Source: Rebecca billardiae RCC1528 (Eukaryota; Haptophyta). From it: a stretch of 64,000 nt of DNA. The stretch covers positions 1,798,001 to 1,862,000 of the forward strand of contig OZ251235.1 in the NCBI GenBank assembly GCA_965240325.2, read 5' to 3'. The translations under genes were made by a program, and so were the position numbers. How positions within the stretch are numbered: position 1 is the first letter of the stretch; each line of letters begins with the position of its first letter. Of this stretch, positions 8,940 to 20,090 are shown in pieces. The notes under the pieces were generated by a model. That model was not told the origin of the DNA and did not search any database. It saw only the letters and a list, made by a program, of their open reading frames with translations.

Positions 8940-11574
8940 CGGTGCATGGGCATGCGCGCGGGCTCAGCGCATGGTGGCTGCTGCGGCGGCCGATGCGTGC
9001 GTCTCGGACGGCCTGCGCGCGGCGCGCCGTCGCGGTGCGACGGCGCGGCGCCGGAGTGCGCACGCGCCGAGGGTGGGTGCGCGCGGCGACGCGAGGAGGG
9101 AATCAGTGTGGAGGCCGCGCGCGCGCCCCCGCGCTCACGCCGGTGCTCGAGGCGCCCCGCGGAACTCAGACTGGTGCCAGCGTGAAAATCGCCACTGGGG
9201 CGAGCCCCTCGGACGGTAATTCCAATGAGCGCTAATCATCCCCGTCCCGGGCGCCGGTGCTCCGTGCCGCGTGTGTCGCGCTTGCCGCGCCGCGCGAGAG
9301 GATCAGGTTGAAGACTGAGTATCAACACGGGAATTCTGCCCCGAAAGATGGTTGAGAACAGTGCATTTCATCATCCCCTCTCGCGCGGCTCCCACGCGAT
9401 CGCGCGCGGCCGCGCGCGCAGCGCGCGGCGGCGGGGCGCGCGGCGGCGCGCACCACGTGGCGACACTTGCGGTGGCCGTGAGGGCCGTGGGCACGTGCGG
9501 TCCGGGAACCTGTGCAGTGCTTGCGGTTTTCCGGCGAGCACCGTTTTTTAATTGTTTTCCTCCTGGAAGTATAACCGTAAAGAAGAAATGGTCCGCGGCC
9601 GTCCGGCCGTGCTGCGCAAACGATGTCCTCGCCAGCAGCCCTCCGTCCACCGCAGTGCCGTGCGAGTGCCGTGACCATCCGCAAGGTTCCGGCAACTTCT
9701 AGATCTCTGGTACCGGCATACTGTAGGATTAGGAGAAAGTCGAGGTCGGGTGTGTGGCCCATATGCAAGTGACCAGCCGGCGTCCTCGTGTGGCGCCACC
9801 TGTGCAGCACGACCGTGTTGGGTGCGCATTCGATAGCTTCCCCTTGGCTGTGCCCGTGCTGGCTAAACCTAACTGACGCGCATGCATCAATGGGCTCTGA
9901 CATCTGCTGATAGGATACGCGGTAAACTATACTATAGTACGAAGATTACGAACTTGCCCTGGTGCCGGCCAGGCGCCGCACTGCGAGCGAGCCAACCGCG
10001 CCGTGCACTGGCCGGTTGGCCCACAGTGGCCATACGGCGAGACGTCACCAGGCACCTGACGCACGAGTCGCACGTTATCGTGGTGCGCTTCCTCCGCCTC
10101 CCTGCCGATTCAGACTTGATGCCCGGCGTCACACCTGACACCAGCTCACTGCCCCAACGCCCAGATGTGAGAGGTACTGGAGCCCGGGCTGCCGGCCGAA
10201 GCCCATCAAGCAGACACGCCTGCGGCTGCTGCAGCCGCAACGTGCTGGCGCTGAGACAGGGCCACGGGGGACCAAGACCACACCGTCCGCACCAAGCCAT
10301 CCACGATTGTGGTCATCCAGCCGCCCGAGGAGCCAGCCTCGCGCGAGCACGGGCGGACAGCTTCTGCCGCCCGACCACCAGAGCGCGGCACTTGGCAGCA
10401 CATGCCACACAACTGTGGAGCAGCTGCCAAGAGCAAAGCAAAGCGGAACGACGCAATCATGACGCCAGCGTCACAGCGGGCATCCACCCAACCCACACGG
10501 GAGGCCCGCAGCCGCCTGGCAGCCCAGACCGGCCTCACAGACAGAAGGTCAAACCTGAAACCACTGGCCGTCTCGTGCAGCATCCGCACCCTGCGAGCAC
10601 GGAGAATTCAGGGCGCAACGCAGGGCGGCGCGCGCGCGGCAAGCGAGCCGGGCCGTCACCGCCCGCCTCCACAAGCCGCCCCCGCGCGCGCGGCGCGCTC
10701 CATCCGCCCCAGTGGTAGCGCGCAGTCGCGCGCGCGGCACCCATTGGTCGAACGGACGCACTGCTCACGCCGTGGCGCGGCGCGACGGGCGCGGCGCGGC
10801 GAGGTCGCATTTGCTTTCTCCGGGGGCCTGAGCGTGCTGGCTGAGCCCCCCCACGCGCGGCGGACTCCGCGCGCGCCCCGCCTGGTGTGCGCGCGGCGCG
10901 CGGCCGCAGCGCGCTGCGGGCCTCCATGCCCATTTGCCCGTGGGCCGTTGACGGTGCGCATTTCGGTCTCGTCAGACAGAACCGTGCTCGGTCTCGTCAA
11001 TCGTCACCCGCGTCGTCGGCAGCCACCCCCCTTTTAGCGGTCCTCGAGGTTGATGGTCCTTTGCTCGAGGCCAACCATCGACGCTTGGACGCCTACGGCC
11101 GCGCCAAGCGACGGCGCCGAGCGGGCGCGCGCGCGCGGCACGAGAGGTAGACTCCCGCAGCGTGCCTCCACACCCCGCCCGCGCCAGCGCACCCGCCCCC
11201 TGCTCTCTTCCCGCTCCGCGGCGGCGTGCGGCACCTGAGCCGAACGGAACGCGTGCACTGCGCACACCGCAGCGCGGCGCGACGGGCGCGGCGCGGCGCG
11301 CTCGGAATTTTCCGGAAAATGGCTCCGAGCGTACGGGCCGACGCGCCCGCGCGCGGCGCGCTCCGCCCGCGCCCCGCCAAATGCGCGTGTTATCACGAGG
11401 CGCGGTCGCCACCCTTACGCGCGGCGGCGCGGCCGTCGCGAGGGGTCCCCGCACTTGGCGGCGACGAGAAGCGTCCGGACTCTCCTTGATGTTGCACAAA
11501 GCCGCGGGGGCGGCACGGTTAAATCCGGGCGTGCCCCCCCCGCGGAAAAAAACCCGACGACGGTTACTGCCATC
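8940..11574. other. Long intergenic region between divergent genes
   Basis: This 2.6-kb stretch separates the CAP-LIM gene (minus) from the RCC1/IPT gene (plus). Open frames exist on both strands (for example 9322-9903 minus and 9882-10718 plus), but their translations show no domain, have poor codon periodicity and mirror each other. Segments near 10750-10900 and 11235-11380 share a loosely similar CGCGGCGCGACGGGCGCGGC-type tract. I see no gene. Confidence 0.5.
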
Positions 11575-14500
11575 ATGGCGTCGCCCGAGCCCGGCCCGGG
11601 CGGTGGCGCCTCCACCGGCGATGTGTACACGTGGGCGACCAAGGGCGTGGGCGAGCCCGTCCCGCAGCTGATCGAGGCGTGCCGTGGCAAGCAGGTCGCC
11701 GCGCTCGCCGGCGGCTACGGCCACGCCGCCGTCATCTTCCGCGGCGAGCCGCCCTACTGCGAGAGCCTGCCGCTCGACGCGCTCTCCGAGCTGGGCGAGC
11801 TGCGCCAGCTGGCGTTTGGCAAGGACCACGTCGTCGCGCTCACGCTGCAGGGCGACGTGTTCACGCTGGGCAAGGGCGGCTGGGGCCAGCTCGGCCACGG
11901 CAGCATGCGCGACTCGCTCGTGCCGCTGCACGTGCAAAAGCTCGACGGCCGGAACGTCGCGCAGGTGGCGTGCGGCGCGATGCACTCGGTCGCGCGCACG
12001 GCGGACGGCGGCGTGTACACGTGGGGCCGCGGCTTCGAGGGGCAGCTGGGCCACGGCGACGGCCTCCACGAGGCGCAGCTCGCGCCGCGCTACGTCGCCG
12101 CCCTGCACGGCGTGCGCATCCTGAGCGTGAGCGCGGGCGCGATGCACACGGCCGCGCTCACGGTCGACGGCGCCGTGTACTGCTGGGGCGAGGGGACGAG
12201 CGGGCAGCTGGGCGTGGGCAAGCTCACGACGAAGGCGTCGCGCCCCGTCCGCGTCAGCTCGCTCCCGCCCGTCGCCTCGCTCAGCTGCGGCCACATGCAC
12301 ACGGCCGCGGTCGACAGCGCGGGCGCGCTCCACTGCTGGGGGCTCGGCACACACGGCCAGCTGGGCTTCCGCCCGGACGTGCCGAACGCACGCTTCGCCA
12401 CGCAGCCCTTCCTCGTGGGCGGCGTGCTCGAAGGGACGCGCCTCGTCTCCGTCGAGTGCGCGGGCAACGCGACCAGCGCGCTCGACGACGACGGCCTCGT
12501 CTGGGTGCTCGGCAACGGGCGGAGCGAGCCGACGCCGCTGCCGGCGCTGCGGCGCGGCGGCCGCACGTCTGCGCTGCTGTCCAACGGTCTCTCGACGCTC
12601 GGCTTCGTCGAGACGTCGGTGTCGCACACGGTGCCGGCGTGCGCGGCGCTCGACGGCGGCACCGACCTCGCCGTCTACGGCCCCGGCTTCTTCGAGTCCG
12701 AAGTCGTCACCGTCCGCTTCGCGCTGCGCGGCGACGACGGCTCTGCGCCGCCTGCACCCGTCGACGTGGATGGCTACTATGACGTGACCTACTCGGAGCG
12801 TGCGGGCGCGGCGCAGTCAGGCGAGGAGGAGGAGGAGTCGGACGTGATCCGCGTGATCCGCGCGACGGTGCCGCCGCTGCCGCGCGAGGGCGAGACCGCC
12901 GTCTCCGTCTCCTTCGACGGCGGCGCCACCTTCGTCGAGTCGGCCGCCGCCTTCCATTCCGTGCGACAGCCTCGCTTCGGGCGCTGCGAACCGTCGCTGG
13001 TGCCGCTCGGCGGCGGCAAGAGCGGTGGCGTGCTGATGATCCCGGAGGAGGGCGAGCCGGCCGTGTACAGATCGGCCGAGGTCACCGCGAAGCTCGTCAC
13101 GCCGCTGCCCGCCCCCGCGCCCGCAGCGGACGCCGCCGCCGCGCCCGTCGCGGGCGGTGCTGACGTGCTATCCCTCGAGGAACCGACTCCGCCGGCGCAG
13201 CCGCCGACGGTGGAGACGCCGCTCAGCGTGAGCTTCGACGAGGAGGCCGGCACGTACTTCGTCGACCTGCGCACGCTCAGCGCGCCGACGCACGGCAAGC
13301 TCGCCATCGCCGTCGACGGGCAGATCTTCACCCCGCCCAGCGCGGAGATCGTCGTCTACTCGCCGCCGAGCGTGCTCGGCATGAAACCGGTTGCAGGTCC
13401 GCTCACCGGAGCGACCACCGTCACCCTTGAGCTGGACAGCTACGTCGACACCGACGGCGCGAGCGTGCAGCTCGTGCAGCTGCCCGGCGTGCAGGTGGGC
13501 TTCGGCGTGCGCCCGCCGGCGACGGCGCCCGCCGCGGCGCCCGCCGCGCCCGCCGCCGCGGAGGAGGGCGCGCCGGGCGCCGCCGCCGCGCCGGCGTCAG
13601 CGCCCGCGCCCGCGCCCGCGCCCGCAGCCGCGCCGGCACGGCCCGCGTCCGCCGCGCCGGGCGGCGCTGCCGACGGCTCGAGCGGCGAGCCGCCGCTCGC
13701 CGCGGCCCCCGCGCCCGCGGCCGAGCCGCTCACCGTCACGATCGGCGCGCGCGTCGTGCGCGGCGCCGAGGGCCGGCCCGGACTCGCCCTCTTCGACGTC
13801 CCTCCGGACTCTCTGGGCGAAACGCCCGCGGTGTTTGCTGTGCACCTCGCTCTGAACGGGGAGGACTACAACGACACGGGGCGCGTGTACTCGGCGCACG
13901 ACGAGCTGCGCGTGCGCGGCCTCTCGCCCGGCTTCGGCGAGCCCGCCGGCGGGACGGTGGTCAAGGTGCTGGGCGGCCCGTTCTGGGAGACATCGGGCAT
14001 CGCCGCCAAAGTGCACCACGGCGCGACGCAGCTGGTCGTGCCCGGCGCCTTCAACGCGGACGACGGCTCGATTGAGTTCGTCGCGCCGGCATGGGACGTG
14101 GACGCGGACGGTGCGCGCGCGGCGCGCGCCGTCGCGGTGTGTGTGCTGTGCGATGCATCGTGGGGACGGAGGCTCGCGCGCTGGCACACACGCCCTCGGC
14201 GCCGCGCTCCGCGCTCCGCTCCGCTCGACGGCGGCGCGCGCGCGGGCGGAGCGCTCGCCCTCCTGCCGTTGCGCCTAGGTTAGGGTTAGGGTTAGGGTTA
14301 GGGCGCGCGCGCGGGCGGAGCGCTCGCCCTCCTGCCGTTGCGCCTAGGTTAGGGTTAGGGTTAGGGTTAGGGCGCGCGCGCGGGCAGAGCGCTCGCCCTC
14401 CTGCCGTTGCGCTCACCACTGCCGCGCCCGTCCCGTCCGCACCCGCACCACCCACCGCCGGCGGCGGCGCCGCCCGCTTGGCGCGAACGCGCAGGCGACA

Positions 14501-15056
14501 GCCCGATCGTCGAGGTCTCTCTCAACGGGTACAACTGGACCAACTGGTGCATGCACTTTGAGTACGGCTCGTTCGTCTTTTCGGGGTTCGAGCCCGAGAA
14601 GGGACCGATAGGCGCGACCCTCAAGCTGCGCGGCGAGGGCCTGCGCGCGTCGGAGCACGTGGCCGTGCGCTTCAGCGTCTCGCGCGCCGAGACGGAGGAG
14701 GAGCTGGCACGCGCACGCGCGCGCGCCCGGCGTACTGCGCGCACGCGCCGCCGTGGTCCGAGGCCGTGGCGGGCGAGGCGGGGAGCGGCGATGTGCTCAC
14801 CAGCGTGTCCGCGCGCCCATGCGCGCGCGCGCCCACCCGCGGCACCCGCCCTCCCCTGGAGCAGACCGCGGTCGTGCCCGGCCGCTTCGACGAGGCCGAG
14901 GGCTGCGTGCTGTGCGAGGCGCCCCCGTTCGAGGGCGCGCAGGGGCCGCTGATGGCCAAGGTCGAGCTCGCGCTCAACGGCCAGCAGTTCGCCGCGCTGC
15001 CCGCCGGCGGCGCGGAGTTCAAGTACGAGCTCCCCAAGGGGAGCAAGAAGAAGTAG
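11575..15056 (+). CDS. RCC1-repeat beta-propeller protein with IPT/TIG domains
   Basis: Three exons are inferred: 11575-14110, 14495-14706 and 14865-15056 (979 residues, frame closed throughout). The ATG at 11575 begins MASPEPG. Residues about 15-345 are RCC1 repeats, with recurring GQLGHG, GAMHSVART, YTWGRG, GAMHTAAL and CGHMHTAAV; these form a seven-bladed propeller used for protein binding or nucleotide exchange. After residue about 360 come immunoglobulin-like IPT/TIG segments, an Ala/Pro-rich linker (about 640-720), GLSPGFGEPAGGTVVKVLGG, then across intron 1 SPIVEVSLNGYNWTNW and a last IPT ending in KGSKKK. Intron 1 has GTGCGC...CAG, phase 1; intron 2 is best read as GC-AG (GCACGC...CAG, phase 0). 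The RCC1-IPT pairing suggests a large scaffold; no catalytic site is seen. Start and domain order are well supported, exon 3 slightly less. Confidence 0.83.
14236..14412. repeat. Intronic 69-bp tandem repeat carrying TTAGGG arrays
   Basis: Inside intron 1 of the RCC1/IPT gene a 69-bp unit occurs two and a half times: GCGCTCGCCC recurs at 14251, 14320 and 14389. Each of the two full units carries four TTAGGG hexamers (14280-14303 and 14349-14372), the telomere sequence of many eukaryotes including haptophytes. The coding frames on both sides continue, so this is an interstitial repeat and not a chromosome end. Confidence 0.9.
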
Positions 15057-16129
15057 ACGACAGGCTTCGTATAGTAGTGTCTAGCACATGACGATGGCGA
15101 CTACGTCACGACGCCGTGCGCGCGTACATTAACATACAGTTAGACGAGATCTGAGATGCCGCCGAGGCGTCGGTTGCTACTCGCAGGCTGCTCACGGCCT
15201 CGGGCCACGGGCAACCGTCCCGGGGGCAAGCGCCAGCACTCTAATGACAAATATGGCACTGACGAAATTATTATTGAATAATCGATGACGACGATGATGT
15301 ACGACTACAGCTTCGACCAGTACCACTACAGACGAATCAGGAGAGCTGCGCCCTCGTGCCTGTGTCTTTAAATATCATAGAATTAGTACACACTGCATGC
15401 GCGCTGAAGTTTAGTCGACGCGGCGCCCGCTCACAGTAGTCACAGTCACAGCGCAGGCAGGTGTTTGGCGCGGCTGCACTCCCGAGGTGGCTGGGATACA
15501 ACATCCAGGTGCAGCACCCTCCCCGTGTGGTGTCAGAGCGCGCTCTCGAGCGCGTGCCGCTCCGAGTCGCGGGCTCCGAGCGCGGGGCGGCCGCTTGACA
15601 CTGCCTGCTGGCTGCAATGGCCGCCTCGATGAGGTGCGGCAACGCGCCCCTCACCTGCCTGCGCCGGTCTGTTTTGTGGCGGTGTCTTTGTGCAGTGCTG
15701 TTGGATGGCGTCAATCACGCCTTAACCAAGTGTGCACGTTAAAACATATATAGTAAACTGATGCTGTTACAAGTCTGATTCTGAAGAGTGACGAAGACAT
15801 CAGCAGCGCGCAGATGACGACACATGCTACATCAGCATGCATCGCGGCAAGCGCGCGCTTCTCGGACTGGAGAGGAGGGCACTGGACGGCCGTCGACAGT
15901 TGCAGGGCTTACAGGCAACACGGCGTGAGCATCCTGCTCACACCTCACCCTGGCAGTCGACACCCTCGGTCGGAGCTTTGTGGTGTCCCCCGCCCGGGTG
16001 GCGCAGTGGTGCCCGCGCGGTGGGAAGGATGGATGGATCGGGTGGGAAGGGTCACATGGGACAGACAGAGAGTGAGAGACTCAGGTACGGTCGGGGCGGA
16101 AAGTGCAACGCTGCACATGCGCTGCTTGC
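15057..16129. other. Convergent intergenic region, no gene recognised
   Basis: This is the shared 3' region of the RCC1/IPT gene (plus) and the zinc-finger gene (minus). It is less GC-rich than the genes, and no open frame shows family features. Confidence 0.5.
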
Positions 16130-17407
16130 TCAGAGGCATTTGTACAGCATGCTGAGGATCTCATCTGCCGTCATCTCCTCGAGCATGGCCGGATCCGCCT
16201 CCGACGCCTCTGCGGAAGCGCCCGCTGCGGCTGCTGGCGCGGGCACCACTTTCGACGAGGGCGCCGACATGCCGGCTGGCGACCGCAGCGGGCTCGGGTT
16301 GACGGCGCCGGTGTCCGCGCTGCCGCCCGACTCGTCGTCGGCATTGACACGCGTACCGGGGATGCACTTGGATGCCGGGCTTGCGAGCGGCGACTCCGGG
16401 TGCGGCTCGCGGTAGCGGTTGCACGCGCGCACGAGTGGCGACGAGCGCGTCGTCGTCGCGCGCGACGCAGCCGGCGAGTCCACGCCCGAGAGGTCCGCGT
16501 CGACGGAGGTGGTAGAGGTGTTGCCCTCGCGCTCCTCGTCGAGCAGGCTGGTGTCGTTGGGCGTGATCGGGACCCCGTCCCAAGACGTCGGCTCGTGCGA
16601 GGTGTGCTTGCAGTGCCGCTTGAGCGTCGCCTGCGAGCGCAGGTGCAGTCCGCACGAGCAGACAAACATCCGGCCGCACGCCTTGAGGTGCATTGTGAGG
16701 TCCTCGCGCACGGTGAAGGACTTCTTGTTGCACCGCGGGCACATGAACTGCTTCTCGCCCTGGTAGTGCCGCCGCAGGAAGTGCTTCTTCGCCTGGTACT
16801 TGGTCGCGAAGACGCGGGGGCACACGTGGCACTTGACAGGCTCGTCCCAGCGCGGCCGCGCCGACGGGTCGAGCGATGGCGACGCGGGCGAGCAGATGCC
16901 TCCGGTGGGCGCGCCGGACGCGTCGACGGTGAGGGGGCGCGCGGTCACACGGATCAGCGGGGACGACCCCGCCGGGTCCGCCCCCGATCCCCCCGCGACC
17001 ATCCTCGCCGCCGCCGACGGCGCGCCGAGCTGCGCCGCGCCCTCGAACGAGGCGGCTCCCGCGGGCTTGTGGCTGAGGAAGGCGGCGGGGAGGGGCTGGA
17101 AGAGCCCCTGCTGCTTGTTCGGCAGCGGTGATTGCGACTGCGCGAGCGCGGAGGCGAAGGGCAACGCCGCCGAGAGGTGCTGCAGGTGCGCCGCCGTGAG
17201 CGCGGCGGCCGCGGCCGACGCCAAGCCCATCTCGCCCTGCTGCTGCTTCTGCTGCAGCTCCTGGAGCTGCTGCTGCAGCAGCTGCTGCGCCTGCTCTTGT
17301 TGCTGCTGCTGGTGGAGTGCCAGCTGGATCCGATCCATCGCGAGTGCGTGCGCGAGCTGGTCGGCTGCACCCGTCGACGAGAGCGCCGGCTGCGTCGCGG
17401 GCCACAT
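16130..17407 (-). CDS. C2H2 zinc-finger transcription factor, STOP1/WIP-like finger cluster
   Basis: The protein has 425 residues from the ATG at 17407. An N-terminal Gln-rich helix (about 30-60) may be an activation or coiled segment. Residues about 192-275 hold three consecutive fingers: C-x2-C-x12-H-x4-H (CHVCPRVF...HFLRRH), C-x2-C-x13-H-x3-C (CPRCNKKSFTVREDL...C) and C-x-C-x12-H-x5-H (CSCGLHLRSQATLKRH). The NKKSF(T/S)V..DL..H...CG and C-S-C-G pattern is characteristic of plant STOP1/WIP-type factors, in which it binds DNA. The rest is Ser/Ala/Pro-rich with an acidic C terminus ending DEILSMLYKCL, possibly an interaction motif. An in-frame extension to about 17692 exists, but MWPATQ fits as the start. 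It is divergently arranged with the UbiA gene. Nuclear location is inferred. Confidence 0.82.
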   Translation of the reverse strand: MWPATQPALSSTGAADQLAHALAMDRIQLALHQQQQQEQAQQLLQQQLQELQQKQQQGEMGLASAAAAALTAAHLQHLSAALPFASALAQSQSPLPNKQQGLFQPLPAAFLSHKPAGAASFEGAAQLGAPSAAARMVAGGSGADPAGSSPLIRVTARPLTVDASGAPTGGICSPASPSLDPSARPRWDEPVKCHVCPRVFATKYQAKKHFLRRHYQGEKQFMCPRCNKKSFTVREDLTMHLKACGRMFVCSCGLHLRSQATLKRHCKHTSHEPTSWDGVPITPNDTSLLDEEREGNTSTTSVDADLSGVDSPAASRATTTRSSPLVRACNRYREPHPESPLASPASKCIPGTRVNADDESGGSADTGAVNPSPLRSPAGMSAPSSKVVPAPAAAAGASAEASEADPAMLEEMTADEILSMLYKCL

Positions 17408-18110
17408 GATCGTGCGCGGCTGATTGCGGACACCAGTTCGGGCAGGGTCTCTGGGACAGGCGGTTCGGCGGCGGCAGGTTGCGAAAAGGAAGGTTTGCAC
17501 CCCCGACCGAGCCCGATTCCTTCCGATTCCTTCGGCCAAACCAAACGTATCTCTTCGTGGAATTGTAAGTAGTGTATGAGTTTGCGCTTGTGTGTTTGAT
17601 GAAGAACTGTACGGTAATAAGTCACCTCCGCCTGTACTACCACATTTTAGCGGCATTTTATTTCGCCTTGTGGTTCTGCTCCATATTCTCATCGGGCGAC
17701 GAATACGGTCGTCTGTTTATACCTTGCCGATTTTATTGTTTGCCTGAGCGGACGGAGTCTTTGGACCGCTGCGCTCCGCCCTGGCTCCGCCTAACACCCG
17801 TCATCGAACCGACACATTTTCAAAGTGAATCTGAAAGTAGATTTTTTTACATGTACGACGACGAACCCCCATACAGATCACGGGCGCGAAAAAAATTAGC
17901 ACGAATCGCGATGAATCAGATCATCATCAGGCAATCACCGTGCGTCATTCCGCTCCTGCCGGTTTCTCTAGTCCGGCTCCGGGGAGCGGATTTCGTCATT
18001 CCCTTTGGGTTCCGGGGGCCGCCGGCGCCGGCATCGAATGAAACGACGGAGCGCCGCGCCCTCCAGGAGGCCCGTCCTTTTTCAGGACCAACGGCACCAA
18101 CGGCAGCGGC
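17408..18110. other. Divergent intergenic region between zinc-finger and UbiA genes
   Basis: About 700 bp lies between two gene starts on opposite strands, and its middle is AT-richer (17560-17960). It probably contains both promoters. No specific element can be assigned. Confidence 0.4.
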
Positions 18111-19205
18111 ATGCGCGCGGGAACGCTGGTGACCCTGCTCGTATGCGCGGCGGCGCGCTCGAAGGCGCATGCGCCCTCGTTCCGAACGGGTCATGGCGCT
18201 CCTCAGCTTCGGCTCGGCCGCGCCTCTGCTCCTCGCTTGACGGCGTGGACGGCAGAGATGACGTTGACCCCGCCCGCGCAGCGCCTGGGCGCGGGCGTGG
18301 CGTCGGCGCACGCTGACGACGGCACGCCGAGCGCCGCGCGAGCGCTGTTCCGCATGACGCGCCCACGCACCATGCCTCTCTCGGCCGCGCTGATCGCCAT
18401 CGGCGCGTACGGCGCGGAGCACTCCTTCGGCTTCCTGACCAACCCGGCGCTGCAGGGCCAGCTCGCGCTCGTCACTGTGCTCGTGATGGCGACGACCGCA
18501 ACGTCGATGATCGTGAACGACTACTACGACTACCACAGCGGCGCGGACACGCTAAAGGGCGACAAGCGCCCGCTGGTCCTGCAGCAGGTGACGCCGCCCA
18601 CCGTGAAGGCCGCCTGCAAGTGGCTGTACGCCGCGCACCTCGGCCTGCTGCTCTTCGTGCGCCACTCCTCGCTGCGCGCGTGCATCTACCTGAACACGCT
18701 GGCGACGTACCTGTACACGCGCCACTTCAAGCCGATCACGGGCGTGAAAAACCTGCTGTGCGCCGGCGTGATCGCGACGACGGTCGCACTCGGCGCGGCG
18801 GTGGTGAAGGGCACGATGGCGGGTGGGCTCATGGCTGTGTGGCCGCTGGTCGTGACGGTCGGCTGTGGAATCCTGCACCGCGAGATCGTGATGGACGTGG
18901 TCGACGTCGATGGCGACCGCGCCGCCGGGCTGCGCACGCTGCCCACCGTCTTCGGCCGGCGCGGAGCCGTTGGCATCGCCGTGCTGCCGCTGCTGCTAGC
19001 CATTGGCATACTCAACACAGCCGGTGCAGGCGCTGTGCGCTCGCCGCTCGTCAGCTCCGTCCCCATCGCAGCCATGTGCGCTCTCGCCGCCCGCGCGGCC
19101 AGCCACCTGGCCAATGCGCCCGAGCAGGCAGGCCGAAGCCTCGACCTGATTGTCGAGGCCTCGCCTGCTTTGCTCTTTGTCTCGCTGCTGCTCTCGCTGC
19201 AGTAG
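18111..19205 (+). CDS. UbiA-family prenyltransferase, probably plastid-targeted
   Basis: The protein has 364 residues. The first Asp-rich motif, NDYYDYHSGAD (about 145-155), and the second, DVVDVDGD (about 263-270), are the two prenyl-diphosphate/Mg-binding sites of UbiA aromatic prenyltransferases. The RPLVLQQ after the first motif and the GLRTLPTVFG after the second also fit, and eight to nine hydrophobic segments surround them. The first 80 residues begin with a hydrophobic signal-like stretch (GTLVTLLVCAAA) followed by a basic, Ser/Thr/Ala-rich region, as expected for the bipartite presequence of a complex plastid. Such enzymes attach isoprenoid tails to quinones, tocopherol precursors or chlorophyllide. 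Which substrate is used cannot be decided here; the NDYYDY-type motif is not diagnostic. Membrane location is confident, plastid location likely. Confidence 0.85.
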   Translation: MRAGTLVTLLVCAAARSKAHAPSFRTGHGAPQLRLGRASAPRLTAWTAEMTLTPPAQRLGAGVASAHADDGTPSAARALFRMTRPRTMPLSAALIAIGAYGAEHSFGFLTNPALQGQLALVTVLVMATTATSMIVNDYYDYHSGADTLKGDKRPLVLQQVTPPTVKAACKWLYAAHLGLLLFVRHSSLRACIYLNTLATYLYTRHFKPITGVKNLLCAGVIATTVALGAAVVKGTMAGGLMAVWPLVVTVGCGILHREIVMDVVDVDGDRAAGLRTLPTVFGRRGAVGIAVLPLLLAIGILNTAGAGAVRSPLVSSVPIAAMCALAARAASHLANAPEQAGRSLDLIVEASPALLFVSLLLSLQ

Positions 19206-20090
19206 ACTGGCGTACTGCAGCGCTCGCGGCAGGTGACGCCATTACTCCACTGGCTACCTTAGTACAGTACCTATAGTAAGTAAGCGGCTGCCAACCAACC
19301 AAGCCTTAGCCATCCTGACGATACGTGACCACGTCGTCCGGCATATTGAATATTACGCTACTGGCTGGAGAATTCTTCCGGGTCGGGCGCCCGGCCCCGA
19401 CGGGCCCGACCCGCGAATGCAGCTAGCGACCGAGCGACGCCAAGTCCCGGACGCAGTTTGCCAGCGCAGTTAGCTTAGGCTACGTTGTCAAGTACGACGA
19501 CCTGCTCACTACTCTCCGCCGGTCGTCGTCAACTCGTCATCAATGCCTCGGTGATGATAGAATAAACGCGCCCGAACGAAACTGGCGACGACGCCGCGGC
19601 CTCGGGCCTGGCCGCAGCGTCAGCGTGAGCAGTCGCGCGCCGACGATCGCGTCACTTGCCGCGCCATCATCATCCGAATAATACTATCATGGCCGCTAGA
19701 TTATATATGTAGCGCCTCAGCAGTAGGCCGGGGTCGGCACTCCGTACGTGCATCGAGTCGGACCTGGACCATCGGCATCACTGATGCCACTTACTTGAAG
19801 CTGCGCTAGTCGCGCGTAGCACCGCGAGAGGCCGCGCAGCGCCCGCAGCCTCAGCCTGCCTCCGCGGGCCGTGACCGTTATCATCATCGTCCGTCGTATA
19901 ATCAGCATGCTGGCCCGGATGACGATGATGATTCGTTATGATGCATGTACATACTGATCCGCGAGCTAACTCGCATCCGATCAGCGCATGACGATATGCT
20001 GATGATAGTGATGATGACGCGATCTGACGATATATGTCGCGGCGCGCTGCTGCGCGCTGGTGGTGTCAGTAATTTTCTTGCGGCGGGTCG
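19206..20090. other. Convergent intergenic region, no gene recognised
   Basis: This is the shared 3' flank of the UbiA gene (plus) and the sulfotransferase gene (minus). It has many short GATGAT/ATCATC-type runs and a GC-rich palindromic patch near 19380-19420. No coding sequence is supported. Confidence 0.5.

Noticed and set aside
9322-10718. Overlapping open frames on both strands in the long intergenic region
   Set aside because: No domain, no codon periodicity, no splice or start context; not counted as genes.
14280-14372. Possible chromosome end at TTAGGG repeats
   Set aside because: Only two blocks of four hexamers, within an intron, with coding sequence continuing on both sides.
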